DNA from: an uncultured Chryseobacterium sp.
GTDB taxonomy: Bacteria; Bacteroidota; Bacteroidia; Flavobacteriales; Weeksellaceae
DNA: 61,628 bases
Direction: 5' to 3'
Assembly (NCBI GenBank): GCA_913774355.1
Contig: CAJYGB010000026.1
Coordinates: 1 to 61,628, forward strand
A model generated the notes under the pieces. That model searched no databases. It was not told where the DNA came from and saw only the letters and a program-made list of their open reading frames with translations. Every line of letters starts with the position of its first letter. Position 1 is the first letter of the stretch. The position numbers were made by a program, and so were the translations under genes. This document shows, piece by piece, positions 53,264-61,628 of this stretch.

Positions 53264-53962
53264 ATGACCGCAGAAGACTTACAATCAGGACATATATTTT
53301 TACTCGACAAACCTTTGGATTGGACGTCTTTTCAGGCCGTCAATAAAATGAAATACAAGCTCAAAAGAGAGTTTGGCCTTCCTAAAAAATTCAAGATCGG
53401 CCACGCCGGAACGCTGGATCCGAGGGCAACCGGCCTTCTGATCGTCTGCTGTGGGAAATTCACCAAGAAGATCCCGGAAATTCAGGATGCCCCGAAAGAA
53501 TACTGGACGGAAATCAAAATCGGGGTACAGACCGAATCTTATGATACGGAAAAGCCTGAAATCCTTCACAGGGATATTTCGCACATCACCGAAGAACAGG
53601 TAAAAACCGCTCTGGAAAAATTTATAGGAGAGATCGACCAGACGCCGCCTATTTTTTCAGCGATAAAGATCGATGGTAAAAGAGCATACGATCTGGCCAG
53701 GGCCGGAGCGGAAGTGGAAATGAAATCCCGGAAAACCACCATTCTTTATATCAAGGATGTTAAAATTGGATTTCCGCTGGTGAGTTTTACCGTAGGTTGT
53801 TCCAAAGGAACCTACATCCGGAGCCTCGCCCACGACATCGGACAGGAACTGGGCGTTGGTGCTTATCTTACGCAGTTAAGAAGAACAAAGATCGGCGAAT
53901 ACAGTATAGAGAATGGCACAGCCGATTTTCTAGATAATGATTTTAAATTTAATACACCATGA
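53264..53962 (+). CDS. truB: tRNA pseudouridine(55) synthase
   Basis: 232-aa TruB that makes pseudouridine 55 in the T loop of tRNAs. Catalytic Asp in GHAGTLDPRATGLL (about 46-59); also PPIFSAIKIDGKRAYDLAR (about 126-144) and YIRSLAHDIGQELG (about 184-197). It lacks the C-terminal PUA domain of longer homologues, as usual in this phylum. Its stop overlaps the next ATG in the sequence ATGA. Confidence 0.96.
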   Translation: MTAEDLQSGHIFLLDKPLDWTSFQAVNKMKYKLKREFGLPKKFKIGHAGTLDPRATGLLIVCCGKFTKKIPEIQDAPKEYWTEIKIGVQTESYDTEKPEILHRDISHITEEQVKTALEKFIGEIDQTPPIFSAIKIDGKRAYDLARAGAEVEMKSRKTTILYIKDVKIGFPLVSFTVGCSKGTYIRSLAHDIGQELGVGAYLTQLRRTKIGEYSIENGTADFLDNDFKFNTP

Positions 53963-54534
53963 AAAAAAAGCTTTTGTTATTAGTTGCTTCCATTTCCTTT
54001 TCGTTTGTTTTTTCACAGGAAGTTGGTTCTACAAAATCTACGATGGGATTTTATTTCAATCCTTCTGTGCATGCCGGTCTTAAAGTGGTTAAAGAGAAAT
54101 ATATTCCCAATAATACGCAGTACATCCAGCCGCAAGCTACCCGTAAACTTACTTACGGAGTTACGGCAATCGGAGGGTATCATTTTTTGCCTAACTTTGC
54201 ATTTGGATCAGGTTTTAGATACAGTTTTATCGAAAATAATTATCACCTGTTATACCTGATGATCCAGCCGAAGATTATTTTTACGCCGGGGGATAACCCG
54301 CTTTTTATCGAATTGAGTTACGGGAAGCAGATTAATAACAGCGCCATTTCAGATTCCGAACTTTGGGGCGGAAGAATCGGAATGCAGGTTTCTTACTCAA
54401 AAAGGCTGAGCCAGGAAGGAGGAATTGTTGTGGAGACGTATAAAACAGGAAATTCCACTCCGCTTTTTATCGGATTAAGCTATGGGGTAACGATTTTCGG
54501 CAATAAAAATTATACCGGTTACGGGGAAGATTAA
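53959..54534 (+). CDS. Probable outer-membrane beta-barrel protein
   Basis: 191-aa exported protein, not assigned to a named family. Signal peptide 1-19 ([19 protein letters not shown]). Alternating hydrophobic/polar strands ending in aromatic residues ([40 protein letters not shown]) and a C-terminal strand ([14 protein letters not shown]) are those of a small barrel. It overlaps truB by 4 nt and the pseudouridine synthase gene by 1 nt, so translation is probably coupled on both sides; why a barrel lies between two RNA-modification genes is unclear. Confidence 0.8.
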   Translation: MKKKLLLLVASISFSFVFSQEVGSTKSTMGFYFNPSVHAGLKVVKEKYIPNNTQYIQPQATRKLTYGVTAIGGYHFLPNFAFGSGFRYSFIENNYHLLYLMIQPKIIFTPGDNPLFIELSYGKQINNSAISDSELWGGRIGMQVSYSKRLSQEGGIVVETYKTGNSTPLFIGLSYGVTIFGNKNYTGYGED

Positions 54535-55256
54535 TGGAAAAGACAAGAATCAATAAATATTTATCGGAAGTCGGGTACTGCTCAAGGAGGGCGGCAGACA
54601 AATTACTGGAGGAGAGAAGGATTACCATCAACGGGAAGGTTCCGGAAATGGGAACTAAAGTTTCCGACGAAGATGTGATCGAGGTAGACGGAAAGCCGAT
54701 CCGCGAGCCGGAAGAAGACCATGTGTACATTGCCTTCAATAAACCCGTGGGAATTGTCTGCACAACAGATACCAAACGTGAACAGAATAATATCATCGAT
54801 TACATCAAACATCCGAAACGGATTTTCCCGATCGGAAGGCTCGATAAACCAAGCGAAGGGCTGATCCTCTTAACCAGCGACGGAGATATCGTAAATAAGA
54901 TCCTCAGATCGAGGAACAACCACGGGAAAGAATACATCGTAAGGGTCGATAAGCCCATTACGCCGAAGTTTCTGGATAAAATGAGGAACGGGGTGCCGAT
55001 CCTCGATACGGTCACCAAAAAATGCGAAGTGGAGAAGATCGATGAAATGAACTTCAGGATTGTATTGACCCAAGGTTTAAACCGCCAGATCCGCAGAATG
55101 TGTGAATACCTTGGCTATGAAGTAAAAAAGCTGAAGAGAATCAGGGTGCTGAACATCAAGCTGGATTTGCCTATCGGAAAATGGAGAGATCTCACGGATG
55201 ATGAACTTGCCGCTTTGTTAAAGCTCGTAGAAGGCTCCAGCAAGACCTTCGATTAA
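54534..55256 (+). CDS. RsuA/RluB-family rRNA pseudouridine synthase
   Basis: 240-aa enzyme with an N-terminal S4 RNA-binding domain ([20 protein letters not shown], residues 4-23) and the catalytic domain with Asp in [19 protein letters not shown] (about 101-119). Also [11 protein letters not shown] and [17 protein letters not shown], the C-terminal signature. Which rRNA site it modifies (RsuA, RluB, RluE or RluF type) cannot be decided. Last gene of the ftsX-uppP-truB run. Confidence 0.93.
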   Translation: MEKTRINKYLSEVGYCSRRAADKLLEERRITINGKVPEMGTKVSDEDVIEVDGKPIREPEEDHVYIAFNKPVGIVCTTDTKREQNNIIDYIKHPKRIFPIGRLDKPSEGLILLTSDGDIVNKILRSRNNHGKEYIVRVDKPITPKFLDKMRNGVPILDTVTKKCEVEKIDEMNFRIVLTQGLNRQIRRMCEYLGYEVKKLKRIRVLNIKLDLPIGKWRDLTDDELAALLKLVEGSSKTFD

Positions 55257-55415
55257 AAAATTGAGATGCTTTGCCAGGGCGCGGTATCTCAATAAAAACA
55301 CATACCATTTTATTTAACGGGAATTCAACCGAAATTTATTTATTTTTCAGAAGTTTACTGAAACGAAAGGTCGGAGTTCAGCCTGGTAATCCAATATTTT
55401 TAATAAATTTTCTAT

Positions 55416-55538
55416 TTATCTAATAACGAATGATTTAATTTGCTCATTGGTACTTTTGGGAGTAATGCTTACAATAGGAACTTCCAGCATCCAGCTTACT
55501 TCTTCCAGCCTGTTAATCCGATTTTTACCTGGAGTCAC
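55416..55538 (-). CDS. Possible 40-codon ORF immediately after the helix-hairpin-helix gene
   Basis: Starts GTG at 55538, one base past the stop of the upstream gene, and ends TAA at 55416. Predicted residues are plausible (RINRLEEVSWMLEVPIVS ...), but all three frames on the plus strand are also largely open here, so this may be chance. The rest of 55257-55415 is non-coding, with an imperfect TTGAGAT / ATCTCAA hairpin after the pseudouridine synthase gene. Confidence 0.25.
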   Translation of the reverse strand: MTPGKNRINRLEEVSWMLEVPIVSITPKSTNEQIKSFVIR

Positions 55539-55539
55539 G

Positions 55540-56874
55540 TTATTTAAGGTAGAGCTTCATCCTGGCTTCGTATTCAGGTTTTACCTTCAATAATTTCCAG
55601 ATTTTCCTTTCGTCTTTTTCGCTCAGCCGATAAAATATAATCTTTTCAGCAGAATATTTAAAATAAGGATGGTTTTTCAGCCATTCTTCCGGGGCATCGG
55701 TGAGCGTATATTTCTGCACGGTTGAGATATTCAGCGGAGCTATGGACAGGAGCTTCTGCGTGAGTTCCTTATCGATATTGTATGTATTGAGGATCTGTTC
55801 TTTGTTGACGAAGCCGCCCAGCTTTTTCCGGAAACCGATCATCGATCCGGCTGCTTTTTCATCAAAGCCGAATTCGATAAGCTGCCTGAACGTGATCGAA
55901 TTTAAATCGGTCTTGGAAAAATCCGTTTTTTCCTGCTGCTTCGGCTCCGTTTTCTGATTGGGAAGATTGGATGCAAGGACTGTGTTTAATCTGATAAACG
56001 GCTTCATTTCTGCAAACTTTTCAGAGGAAATCACAAAGCATTTCTGAATATCTTCCAAACTTTTAAAGCTGCCTTTTAGATTCCGGTCGCGGTAATTGAT
56101 GATGGTCTGTGCCTGTCTCTGTGAAAAGCCAAAGGATTTCCATCCTTCCAGATCCAGCATATTCGGATCGAACGGGGAATAATTGATCTTATTTTTTCCC
56201 GGGGCTGCATTTTTTACTTTGCCGAAAATGGCCGGTGTTTTTTCAGGCAGCAGCAAATAAGGGCTCATTTTCAGGAAATTCTCTTCGCTGATGATGAAGC
56301 ATTCCTTAAACTTTTCTTTGCTGATGAAACTTCCGCCCAGGTAATGTTTGTACTTTACGATGGCTTCGGCCTGTCTTTCACTGAAGCCCATTTCCTGCCA
56401 GTCAGCAGCGGAATAACGGTCGGGATTAAAGCTTCCGGAAATGGTGACCGTTCTCTTTTCACGATTGTTGAAGCGGCTTGATGTTGCTTCCCTTCCGGTT
56501 TCCGGCAACAGAACATAGGGTTCAAGTATGGAAAATTTATCTGCGGAGATGGCAAAGCACTTTTTCAGCTGTTCCTTTGAAACAAATTTTCCGCCGAGGA
56601 TTTTCTTATAATTGAGTATCGTAATGGCTTGTTTTTCAGTAAAGCCCATATTCTGCCATTGCTTGGCATCCAGCTCATTCGGATCGAATTCCGTAAGATT
56701 GATCTCTGCCGGATGTACGGTTATAAACTTTACCCCGGAAAAATCTTCTTTTCCCTTACTGGTATACTCCTGAAAGACAAATAAAATAACCAGCAATAAT
56801 CCCATGCCGGCCAGTTTCTGGTAATCGGTTTTTCTCATCGCTATAAACTTAATGATTTTATTAAGCATTCGCAA
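55540..56874 (-). CDS. Membrane-anchored protein with four helix-hairpin-helix repeats
   Basis: 444-aa protein. One N-terminal membrane helix (about 22-38, GMGLLLVILFVFQEYTS) follows a basic segment; translation might start at M13 (MRKTDYQKL). Four repeats of about 75-100 residues follow, each with an FDPN- or FNPD-like lead and a helix-hairpin-helix core: W-QNMGFTEKQAITILNYKKILGG, WQEMGFSERQAEAIVKYK, WKSFGFSQRQAQTIINYR and LIEFGFDEKAAGSMIGFRKK, separated by an F-SKE/NKE element (FVSKEQLKKCF, FISKEKFKECF). This is ComEA-like, suggesting DNA or protein binding at the outer side of the membrane, but no competence genes are close by. Exact role unknown. Confidence 0.8.
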   Translation of the reverse strand: MRMLNKIIKFIAMRKTDYQKLAGMGLLLVILFVFQEYTSKGKEDFSGVKFITVHPAEINLTEFDPNELDAKQWQNMGFTEKQAITILNYKKILGGKFVSKEQLKKCFAISADKFSILEPYVLLPETGREATSSRFNNREKRTVTISGSFNPDRYSAADWQEMGFSERQAEAIVKYKHYLGGSFISKEKFKECFIISEENFLKMSPYLLLPEKTPAIFGKVKNAAPGKNKINYSPFDPNMLDLEGWKSFGFSQRQAQTIINYRDRNLKGSFKSLEDIQKCFVISSEKFAEMKPFIRLNTVLASNLPNQKTEPKQQEKTDFSKTDLNSITFRQLIEFGFDEKAAGSMIGFRKKLGGFVNKEQILNTYNIDKELTQKLLSIAPLNISTVQKYTLTDAPEEWLKNHPYFKYSAEKIIFYRLSEKDERKIWKLLKVKPEYEARMKLYLK

Positions 56875-56967
56875 TGAGGGTGTTGCAATTGGATTATTTT
56901 ATGATAGAAGTTTTTATTTTTATATTAAAATATAAATTAAAAATAGTGTAAAGGTGAATTATTTTAA

Positions 56968-57312
56968 TTATTCACTATCCCGCTCCGTCAGCGAATCCTT
57001 CAGCTTCAGCAATTCAGCCTTCACAAATTCCAGTCTGTCGATCAGGGTAACGGTTTCGGAGATTTTGCTGTTGGTGGTGAGGGCGATCTTGGCACCGTCG
57101 AGGGTGTAGCCTTTTTCTTTCACGAGGTGGTAGATGATCTGAAGGTTTTTGATGTCCTCCGGAGTGAAGTACCGGTTGCCTTTTTTGTTTTTTTTTGGTT
57201 TGATGATCGGGAATTCCTGTTCCCAATAGCGTATCAGTGAAGTGTTTACATCAAAGGCTTTAGCCACTTCTCCTATGGAATAATACAGTTTATCGGGTAG
57301 GTTTATCTTCAT
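56968..57312 (-). CDS. MerR-family transcriptional regulator
   Basis: 114 aa from the ATG at 57312 (MKINLPDKLYYSIGEVAKAF); an upstream in-frame ATG at 57375 is less likely since the preceding residues have no family match. Winged HTH at about 10-75 (SIGEVAKAFDVNTSLIRYWE, FPIIKPKKNKKGNRYFTPED), followed by a short helix without effector-binding domain. It is a small MerR-like protein of the type found near lipoprotein or peptidase genes in Flavobacteria; target unknown. Confidence 0.88.
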   Translation of the reverse strand: MKINLPDKLYYSIGEVAKAFDVNTSLIRYWEQEFPIIKPKKNKKGNRYFTPEDIKNLQIIYHLVKEKGYTLDGAKIALTTNSKISETVTLIDRLEFVKAELLKLKDSLTERDSE

Positions 57313-57470
57313 TTCTGGAATCGTAATTTCCAAAGATAAAAATTTTTTAAATCCCCGTACAAGTCTATCAGGCAAAAACTTTGTTTCGGCTTTATCATCA
57401 GGGAAAAAGTCATATTTGATGGCACGGAAAATATACCGGTTTTTATTAATTTTGATTTAAAATAAAAGGA

Positions 57471-58352
57471 GTGAATTCTATTTCTGTTCTCCATATTAAT
57501 CTCTTTCAGGCGGGTAAGGGTATTTCAGATTTCTATTTCAACAGGATGAGGGAGCACCTGGTGCTGGGACACCGGCATATTGAAAAGCCGCACCGCCACG
57601 ATTTTTATGCTACCATTCTTTTTACGGGAGGCAGTGGGGTTCATGAAATAGATTTCCATCAGTATGAGGTGAGTCCGGGAAGCCTGTTTTTCATGTCCCC
57701 GGGACAGGTTCACAGCTGGGAACTTTCCGATGACATCGAGGGGTATATTTTTTTCTGCTCCCAGGATTTTTATGAACTTCATTATGTACATCAGAAGCTT
57801 AAAGGTTTTCCTTTTTTCGGATCTGTCAGTTTTCCGAGAAAGCTTCAGCTGGATGAAACGGAATTGGGAGCGTATATTCCTCTTTTTAAAATGCTGGAAG
57901 GGGAATATCTGATGCCTCAATTCATGAATGAAGCGCTTATTCTTTCCCTGATGTCGCAGCTTTTCATCCGTTCATCCAGGCTGTTTTCCAGGAAGCTCGA
58001 AGATGAATACCCGGTTCTGAACGCTTCTTATTTCAGGCATTATCAGGATTTTGAAAATTTTATAGAGGAGCATCTTACAAAACAAAAATCAATTGCATTT
58101 TATGCTTCTCTACTCAATATATCGCCCAAGCATCTGAACCGCATTACGCAGACGGTCGTACAAAAGACGGCAACCCAGGTTATTATGGAAAGGGTAGTCC
58201 TCGAAGCCAAAAGAATGCTGATGTATCTTGATGACAGCCTTGTAGATATAGCATTCCGGCTGGGATATGAGGAGTATTCCTATTTTGTAAGGGTGTTCCG
58301 TAAAACGTCAGGTCTCACGCCAACGCAATTTATCAAATTGTACAAATCATAG
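57471..58352 (+). CDS. AraC-family transcriptional regulator
   Basis: 293 aa, GTG start. N-terminal cupin-like ligand domain (HRHIEKPHRHDFYATILFTGG, residues about 33-55; SPGSLFFMSPGQVHSW about 67-82) and C-terminal AraC HTH pair (about 195-290: HLTKQKSIAFYASLLNISPK; VDIAFRLGYEEYSYFVRVFRK; GLTPTQFIKL). The ligand and target genes are not evident. It is convergent with ccoG: only 2 bp separate the two stop codons, so there is no room for a terminator between them. Confidence 0.92.
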   Translation: MNSISVLHINLFQAGKGISDFYFNRMREHLVLGHRHIEKPHRHDFYATILFTGGSGVHEIDFHQYEVSPGSLFFMSPGQVHSWELSDDIEGYIFFCSQDFYELHYVHQKLKGFPFFGSVSFPRKLQLDETELGAYIPLFKMLEGEYLMPQFMNEALILSLMSQLFIRSSRLFSRKLEDEYPVLNASYFRHYQDFENFIEEHLTKQKSIAFYASLLNISPKHLNRITQTVVQKTATQVIMERVVLEAKRMLMYLDDSLVDIAFRLGYEEYSYFVRVFRKTSGLTPTQFIKLYKS

Positions 58353-58354
58353 CT

Positions 58355-59794
58355 TTAGAGAACAAGCTGGAAAGGTCCTTCAAAAACGGTTTCAAAAGAA
58401 TCCACCATATTTCCTTTTTCATCAAATACTCCTATGGTCATATTCTGCTTTGAAAATTTAATCTCTTTTTCCGGGAAAGAAATATTGATGTTTCCCTTTA
58501 TGATCTGATCACCTTTTAAAATGATTCTATCTGTTCCGAAGAAATCGATTTCCGCATTTGCGGGATGTAATACTTTTATGGTCAGTACTTTATTTTCGTT
58601 GGACTTATTCAAAAATGTATAAATAAAGGTGTTGGCTATTTTTCCGTCTTTTACAAAAAATGTCGATCCTGCAGGCTTAATGAATTTTGCTTCCATTGAT
58701 CCCCTGTCATACATCAGAAATCCTAAAAAGCCGATCAGTAGAGCCAGACAGAAGGCAGTAGCTTTCATTCTTGACGTGAATCTGAATTTTTCTCTGTTTT
58801 CGATTTCCGCTTCCGTGGCATAACGGATGAGACCTTTTGGAAGGCCCACTTTCTCCATCACTTCATCACAGGCATCGATGCAGGCGGTACAGTTTACGCA
58901 TTCCAGCTGCTGGCCGTTACGGATATCGATTCCGGTCGGGCATACTACTACGCATTGCTGACAATCGATACAGTCGCCTTTGCCAGCTGTCTTCCGGTCT
59001 TCATGGTTTCTCCATTTTGAGCGGTTTTCCCCTCTTTTAAAATCATAATAGACATTGATGGTGTGCTTGTCTATTAAGACCCCCTGCAGCCTTCCATAAG
59101 GACAGACGAGTGTACAAACCTGCTCGCGGAGCCATGCAAAAACAAAATAAAACGTTGCGGCAAAAGCAATCATGCCCAGGAATTTTAAAGGATGTTCTGC
59201 CGGACCCTGCCGAATAATGCTGAAAACTTCCTCGTATCCGACAATGTACATGAACATAAAATGGGTAATGAGCAGGGAGATCAGGGCAAAAACTGCCCAT
59301 TTCGTCAGCCGTTTTCTTATTTTTTCGCGGTCCCATTCCTGACGGTCCAGTTTCATCTGTTTATTCCGGTCTCCTTCGATCCAATATTCGATTTTTCTGA
59401 AAACTCCTTCCATGAAGATGGTTTGCGGGCAGAGCCAGCCACAGAATATTCTTCCGAAAACAACGGTAAAGAGCATGACGAAAATAACGGATGTCACGGC
59501 TCCAAGTGCGAGGATAAAAAAGTCCTGCAGGTAAAACGGCTGCCCGAAAATAAAAAACTTCCGGTCGATCACATTAAAAAGCAGAAACGGATTATGATGG
59601 ATTTTTACAAACGGTAATCCGAAAAACAGGATCAGCAAAACATACGTTACATACTTTCTGTAGTCTGTATATTTTCCCTTCGGTTTACGGGGGTAAACCC
59701 ATTTTCTTTTTCCTGCCTCGTCCATTGTTCCTACGGAATCCCTGAAATATTCTTCAGGTTCCGAGGCCTGAAAATCGCTGTGTAGTGTACTCAT
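58355..59794 (-). CDS. ccoG: Cytochrome c oxidase accessory protein CcoG (FixG/RdxA)
   Basis: 479-aa membrane ferredoxin linked to maturation of cbb3 oxidase. Several membrane helices in the first half with CGWLCPQTIF (about 127-136) and CTLVCPYGRLQ (about 225-235); two [4Fe-4S] motifs follow: CIDCQQCVVVCP (about 276-287) and CVNCTACIDACD (about 301-312). A further hydrophobic helix and the C-terminal Ig-like domain (YTFLNKSNENKVLTIKVLHP ... ) complete the FixG plan. It usually sits with ccoNOP; here it stands alone. TAG/TTA convergent overlap region with AraC noted above. Confidence 0.95.
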   Translation of the reverse strand: MSTLHSDFQASEPEEYFRDSVGTMDEAGKRKWVYPRKPKGKYTDYRKYVTYVLLILFFGLPFVKIHHNPFLLFNVIDRKFFIFGQPFYLQDFFILALGAVTSVIFVMLFTVVFGRIFCGWLCPQTIFMEGVFRKIEYWIEGDRNKQMKLDRQEWDREKIRKRLTKWAVFALISLLITHFMFMYIVGYEEVFSIIRQGPAEHPLKFLGMIAFAATFYFVFAWLREQVCTLVCPYGRLQGVLIDKHTINVYYDFKRGENRSKWRNHEDRKTAGKGDCIDCQQCVVVCPTGIDIRNGQQLECVNCTACIDACDEVMEKVGLPKGLIRYATEAEIENREKFRFTSRMKATAFCLALLIGFLGFLMYDRGSMEAKFIKPAGSTFFVKDGKIANTFIYTFLNKSNENKVLTIKVLHPANAEIDFFGTDRIILKGDQIIKGNINISFPEKEIKFSKQNMTIGVFDEKGNMVDSFETVFEGPFQLVL

Positions 59795-59950
59795 TCTGCC
59801 TTACGTTTTTTATCTAAAGAAATCTTTGAAATTATCATAGTGCAAAGGTTCAAAATAAAGGGATGATTTTCTAATATCATATACTTTTAGAATGATACAA
59901 TTCGGACATGATACTAATGAATTTTAATTTATCAAACAGGGAAAATAAGT

Positions 59951-59981
59951 TTTGAATCTCTTCCGGCTTGTCGTAAATTGT
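59951..59981 (+). promoter_or_regulatory. Promoter of the SMP-30-like gene (TTTG-N19-TAAATTGT)
   Basis: TTTG at 59951-59954 and TAAATTGT at 59974-59981, exactly 19 nt apart, the Bacteroidota spacing; the -7 box differs from TAnnTTTG at the last two positions. It ends 21 nt before the ATG. Confidence 0.6.
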
Positions 59982-60002
59982 ACCCTTTAAAAATAACGTG
60001 GT

Positions 60003-60896
60003 ATGAAAAATGTCCTGAGAACCGGCTGTATTGGTTTGGTTTTAGTATTACTGAACTGTAAATCAGTAAATACGAATCGTATGTTTTATGAAGATAAAAA
60101 GCCGGAAAAAGTTTCGGATCAGTTTAAGTTTACGGAAGGAGCTTCAGCCGATAAGGATGGAAACGTCTATTTTACCGATCAGCCCAATGATAAAATTTAT
60201 TACTGGGACTGGAAAACCAATAAGATTGTCGAGTTTATGGATAAAACAGGAAGGGCTAACGGAACGCACTTCGATAAGGACGGCAATCTGATCACCTGTT
60301 CCGATGATAAAGGCGAAATCTGGAAAATTTCCAAGGATAAGAAAGTAGAAGTGATGCTTAGCCATTTTGAAGGCAAAAGGCTAAACGGCCCTAATGACAT
60401 CTGGAACGATAAATTCGGAGGAATGTATTTTACCGATCCGCTTTACGAAAGGGAATATTGGGTAGATTTCAAACATGAAATTCCGCATAAAAGTTTATAT
60501 TACCGAAGTAAAGAAGGGAAAGTTACCAAAGTAGAAACCTTTATCCAGCCGAACGGAATCATCGGAAGCCACAAGTTTAACAAATTGTATGTTTCCGATA
60601 TCGATGCCGGCAAAACTTATGTTTATGACATTCTGGGGGAAGGAAAACTGTCTGAGAAAAGGCTGTTCTGTGAAATGGGATCCGACGGAATGACGATGGA
60701 TAAGCACGGAAATGTTTATCTTACGGGAAAAGGTGTATATGTCTTTAATAAAGAAGGTAAAAAAATATACCACATTCCTATTGATGAAGAATGGACAGGC
60801 AATATAGCATTCGGAGGGAAAAATAAGGATGTATTGTTTATTACAGCCAGCAAATCCGTTTATACATTGCCGACCAGAGTGAAAGGAGTAAAATAG
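60003..60896 (+). CDS. SMP-30/gluconolactonase-like lipoprotein
   Basis: 297-aa beta-propeller protein. A lipobox-like LLNC at residues about 16-19 suggests a lipoprotein (MKNVLRTGCIGLVLVLLNC KSV). The propeller carries repeats of the form DKDGNVYFTD (about 50), DKDGNLITCSDDKG (about 90), FGGMYFTDPLY (about 137) and KHGNVYLTGKG (about 240), with E45/N130/D198-type metal positions likely (EGASADKDGNVYFTD; GPNDIWND; LYVSDIDAG). Homologues hydrolyse sugar lactones; substrate here is unknown. Own promoter; followed after about 20 bp by an IS256 element in the opposite direction. Confidence 0.87.
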   Translation: MKNVLRTGCIGLVLVLLNCKSVNTNRMFYEDKKPEKVSDQFKFTEGASADKDGNVYFTDQPNDKIYYWDWKTNKIVEFMDKTGRANGTHFDKDGNLITCSDDKGEIWKISKDKKVEVMLSHFEGKRLNGPNDIWNDKFGGMYFTDPLYEREYWVDFKHEIPHKSLYYRSKEGKVTKVETFIQPNGIIGSHKFNKLYVSDIDAGKTYVYDILGEGKLSEKRLFCEMGSDGMTMDKHGNVYLTGKGVYVFNKEGKKIYHIPIDEEWTGNIAFGGKNKDVLFITASKSVYTLPTRVKGVK

Positions 60897-60916
60897 GTAA
60901 AGGTTTAGGCTAAGGA

Positions 60917-61628
60917 GACACTATCCCCCAAAGTGTGTAAGTTAAAAAGTCAGGGCTTGGATTTTATAATCTGAGCCTTTCTTCAAAAATAAGCATAAAT
61001 TGGTTGAGAACAATGCCCCAATTCTGAATTGGCATCGACCATTTTTTTGTGGCTTCTTTTAAAGCAAGGTAAACAGATTTCAAGACCGCATCATCCGTAG
61101 GAAAAGACATTTTGTTTTTGGTGTATTTTCGGATTTTGCCGTTGATATTCTCGATTAAATTGGTGGTGTAAATGATTTTACGGATTTCTAAAGGAAATTC
61201 AAAAAATACGGTCAATTCATCCCAATTATCCCTCCAGGATTTGATGGCGTAGGAATATTTGGATTCCCATTTTTCCGCAAAATCAGTGAGAGCAGCTTCT
61301 GCTGCTTGTTTTGTTGGAGCAGTGTAAATATGTTTCATATCGGCAGAGAACTCTTTTCGGTCCTTCCAGACCACATATTTACAGGCATTTCTGATCTGGT
61401 GAACCACACAGATCTGGGTTTGAGATTCAGGGAAAACAGAACGGATGGTCCCAGTAAATCCATTTAAGTTATCGGTAGCGGTGATGAGAATATCCTCTAC
61501 ACCACGGGCTTTTAAATCCGTTAAAACCCCCATCCAAAAGCTCGAACTTTCATTTTTACCGAGCCACATTCCCAGCACTTCTTTTTTCCCTTCACGATTT
61601 AACCCTACTGCCAAATAGATGGTTTTGT
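60917..61628 (-). mobile_element. IS256-family insertion sequence, copy 2 (cut by window edge)
   Basis: Left-hand (transposase 3') part of the same element as copy 1 and in the same orientation. Its end contains TGTGTAAGTTAAAAAGT (60934-60950), the exact inverse of 1055-1071. The boundary near 60917 is inferred by aligning both ends. Over the 435 bases that overlap copy 1 (1-435 against 61194-61628), I count about 37 differences, roughly 8 percent, so the copies are not recent duplicates of each other. Confidence 0.85.
60964..61628 (-). CDS. IS256-family transposase, partial (N-terminus outside window)
   Basis: C-terminal part, about 220 residues, ending at the stop at 60964 ([11 protein letters not shown]). 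It carries the second catalytic Asp (TATDNLNGF), CVVHQIRN, the catalytic-Glu region [12 protein letters not shown], then [20 protein letters not shown] and the C-terminal helix region. The frame is open in this copy too. Differences from copy 1 are mostly silent, with a few substitutions (for example MGVLTDL for MSVLTDL), so both copies appear to be kept functional. Confidence 0.9.
   Translation of the reverse strand, partial: KTIYLAVGLNREGKKEVLGMWLGKNESSSFWMGVLTDLKARGVEDILITATDNLNGFTGTIRSVFPESQTQICVVHQIRNACKYVVWKDRKEFSADMKHIYTAPTKQAAEAALTDFAEKWESKYSYAIKSWRDNWDELTVFFEFPLEIRKIIYTTNLIENINGKIRKYTKNKMSFPTDDAVLKSVYLALKEATKKWSMPIQNWGIVLNQFMLIFEERLRL

Noticed and set aside
60144..60773. Antisense open frames over the SMP-30-like gene
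   Set aside because: They overlap beta-propeller repeats with conserved blade motifs and have no family resemblance.
1..61628. Composite transposon bounded by the two IS256 copies
   Set aside because: The interior holds essential genes (dnaE, ksgA, uppP, truB), is far too long for a usual composite transposon, and the flanking copies differ by about 8 percent.

Overview
The window reads as a chromosomal segment of a Bacteroidota flavobacterium, most likely Chryseobacterium or a close Weeksellaceae relative. The signs are type IX secretion (T9SS) sorting domains of both type A and type B, -7 promoter boxes of the form TAnnTTTG, a DnaE with a fused proofreading exonuclease, and family markers such as GLPGLI, DUF3098, TIGR02757 and DUF4349. 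No rRNA, tRNA or CRISPR array was found.

Layout. Both edges are cut inside two diverged copies of one IS256-family element, in the same orientation about 60 kb apart. Next to the first copy lies a frameshifted small membrane gene. 1.8-10.5 kb holds a GT2 glycosyltransferase, a trans-sulfuration PLP enzyme with a divergent Lrp regulator, a bestrophin-type channel, a fused 2-oxoacid dehydrogenase E1 and a secreted subtilisin-like protease. 10.8-15.5 kb is dnaE. 15.9-24.0 kb is a tandem array of three type A T9SS surface proteins. 24.1-31.8 kb carries a voltage-gated-type K+ channel with a 52-residue membrane peptide behind it, a Nif3-like/coiled-coil pair, a divergent fatty-acid pair (acyl-CoA ligase, acyl-CoA dehydrogenase) and a DUF4349 lipoprotein. 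32.2-33.8 kb is an AT-rich islet: an XRE repressor broken by an in-frame stop, a 21-bp operator-like palindrome, a divergent secreted four-cysteine protein and a GLPGLI protein. 33.8-41 kb is mostly housekeeping (prfC, MFS, CPBP protease, rdgB, rnz, TIGR02757, and a membrane protein with an Ile-heptad coiled coil).

41.1-50.0 kb is the most distinctive part: three tandem choice-of-anchor-L, type B T9SS giant surface proteins built from the same Ig-like modules in different numbers. Each has its own promoter with the -7 box exactly 24 nt before the ATG. 50.2-55.3 kb is envelope and RNA-modification housekeeping (ksgA, then ftsX-DUF3098-uppP-truB-outer membrane protein-pseudouridine synthase). 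55.4-60.9 kb holds a membrane-anchored helix-hairpin-helix repeat protein, MerR and AraC regulators, ccoG and an SMP-30-like lipoprotein.

How it fits together: two separate tandem families of T9SS cargo (types A and B) sit among core genes and appear to be the variable, environment-facing part of the segment. Several core proteins show lineage-specific loss of metal-binding residues (DnaE PHP domain, zinc-ribbon coiled-coil protein).
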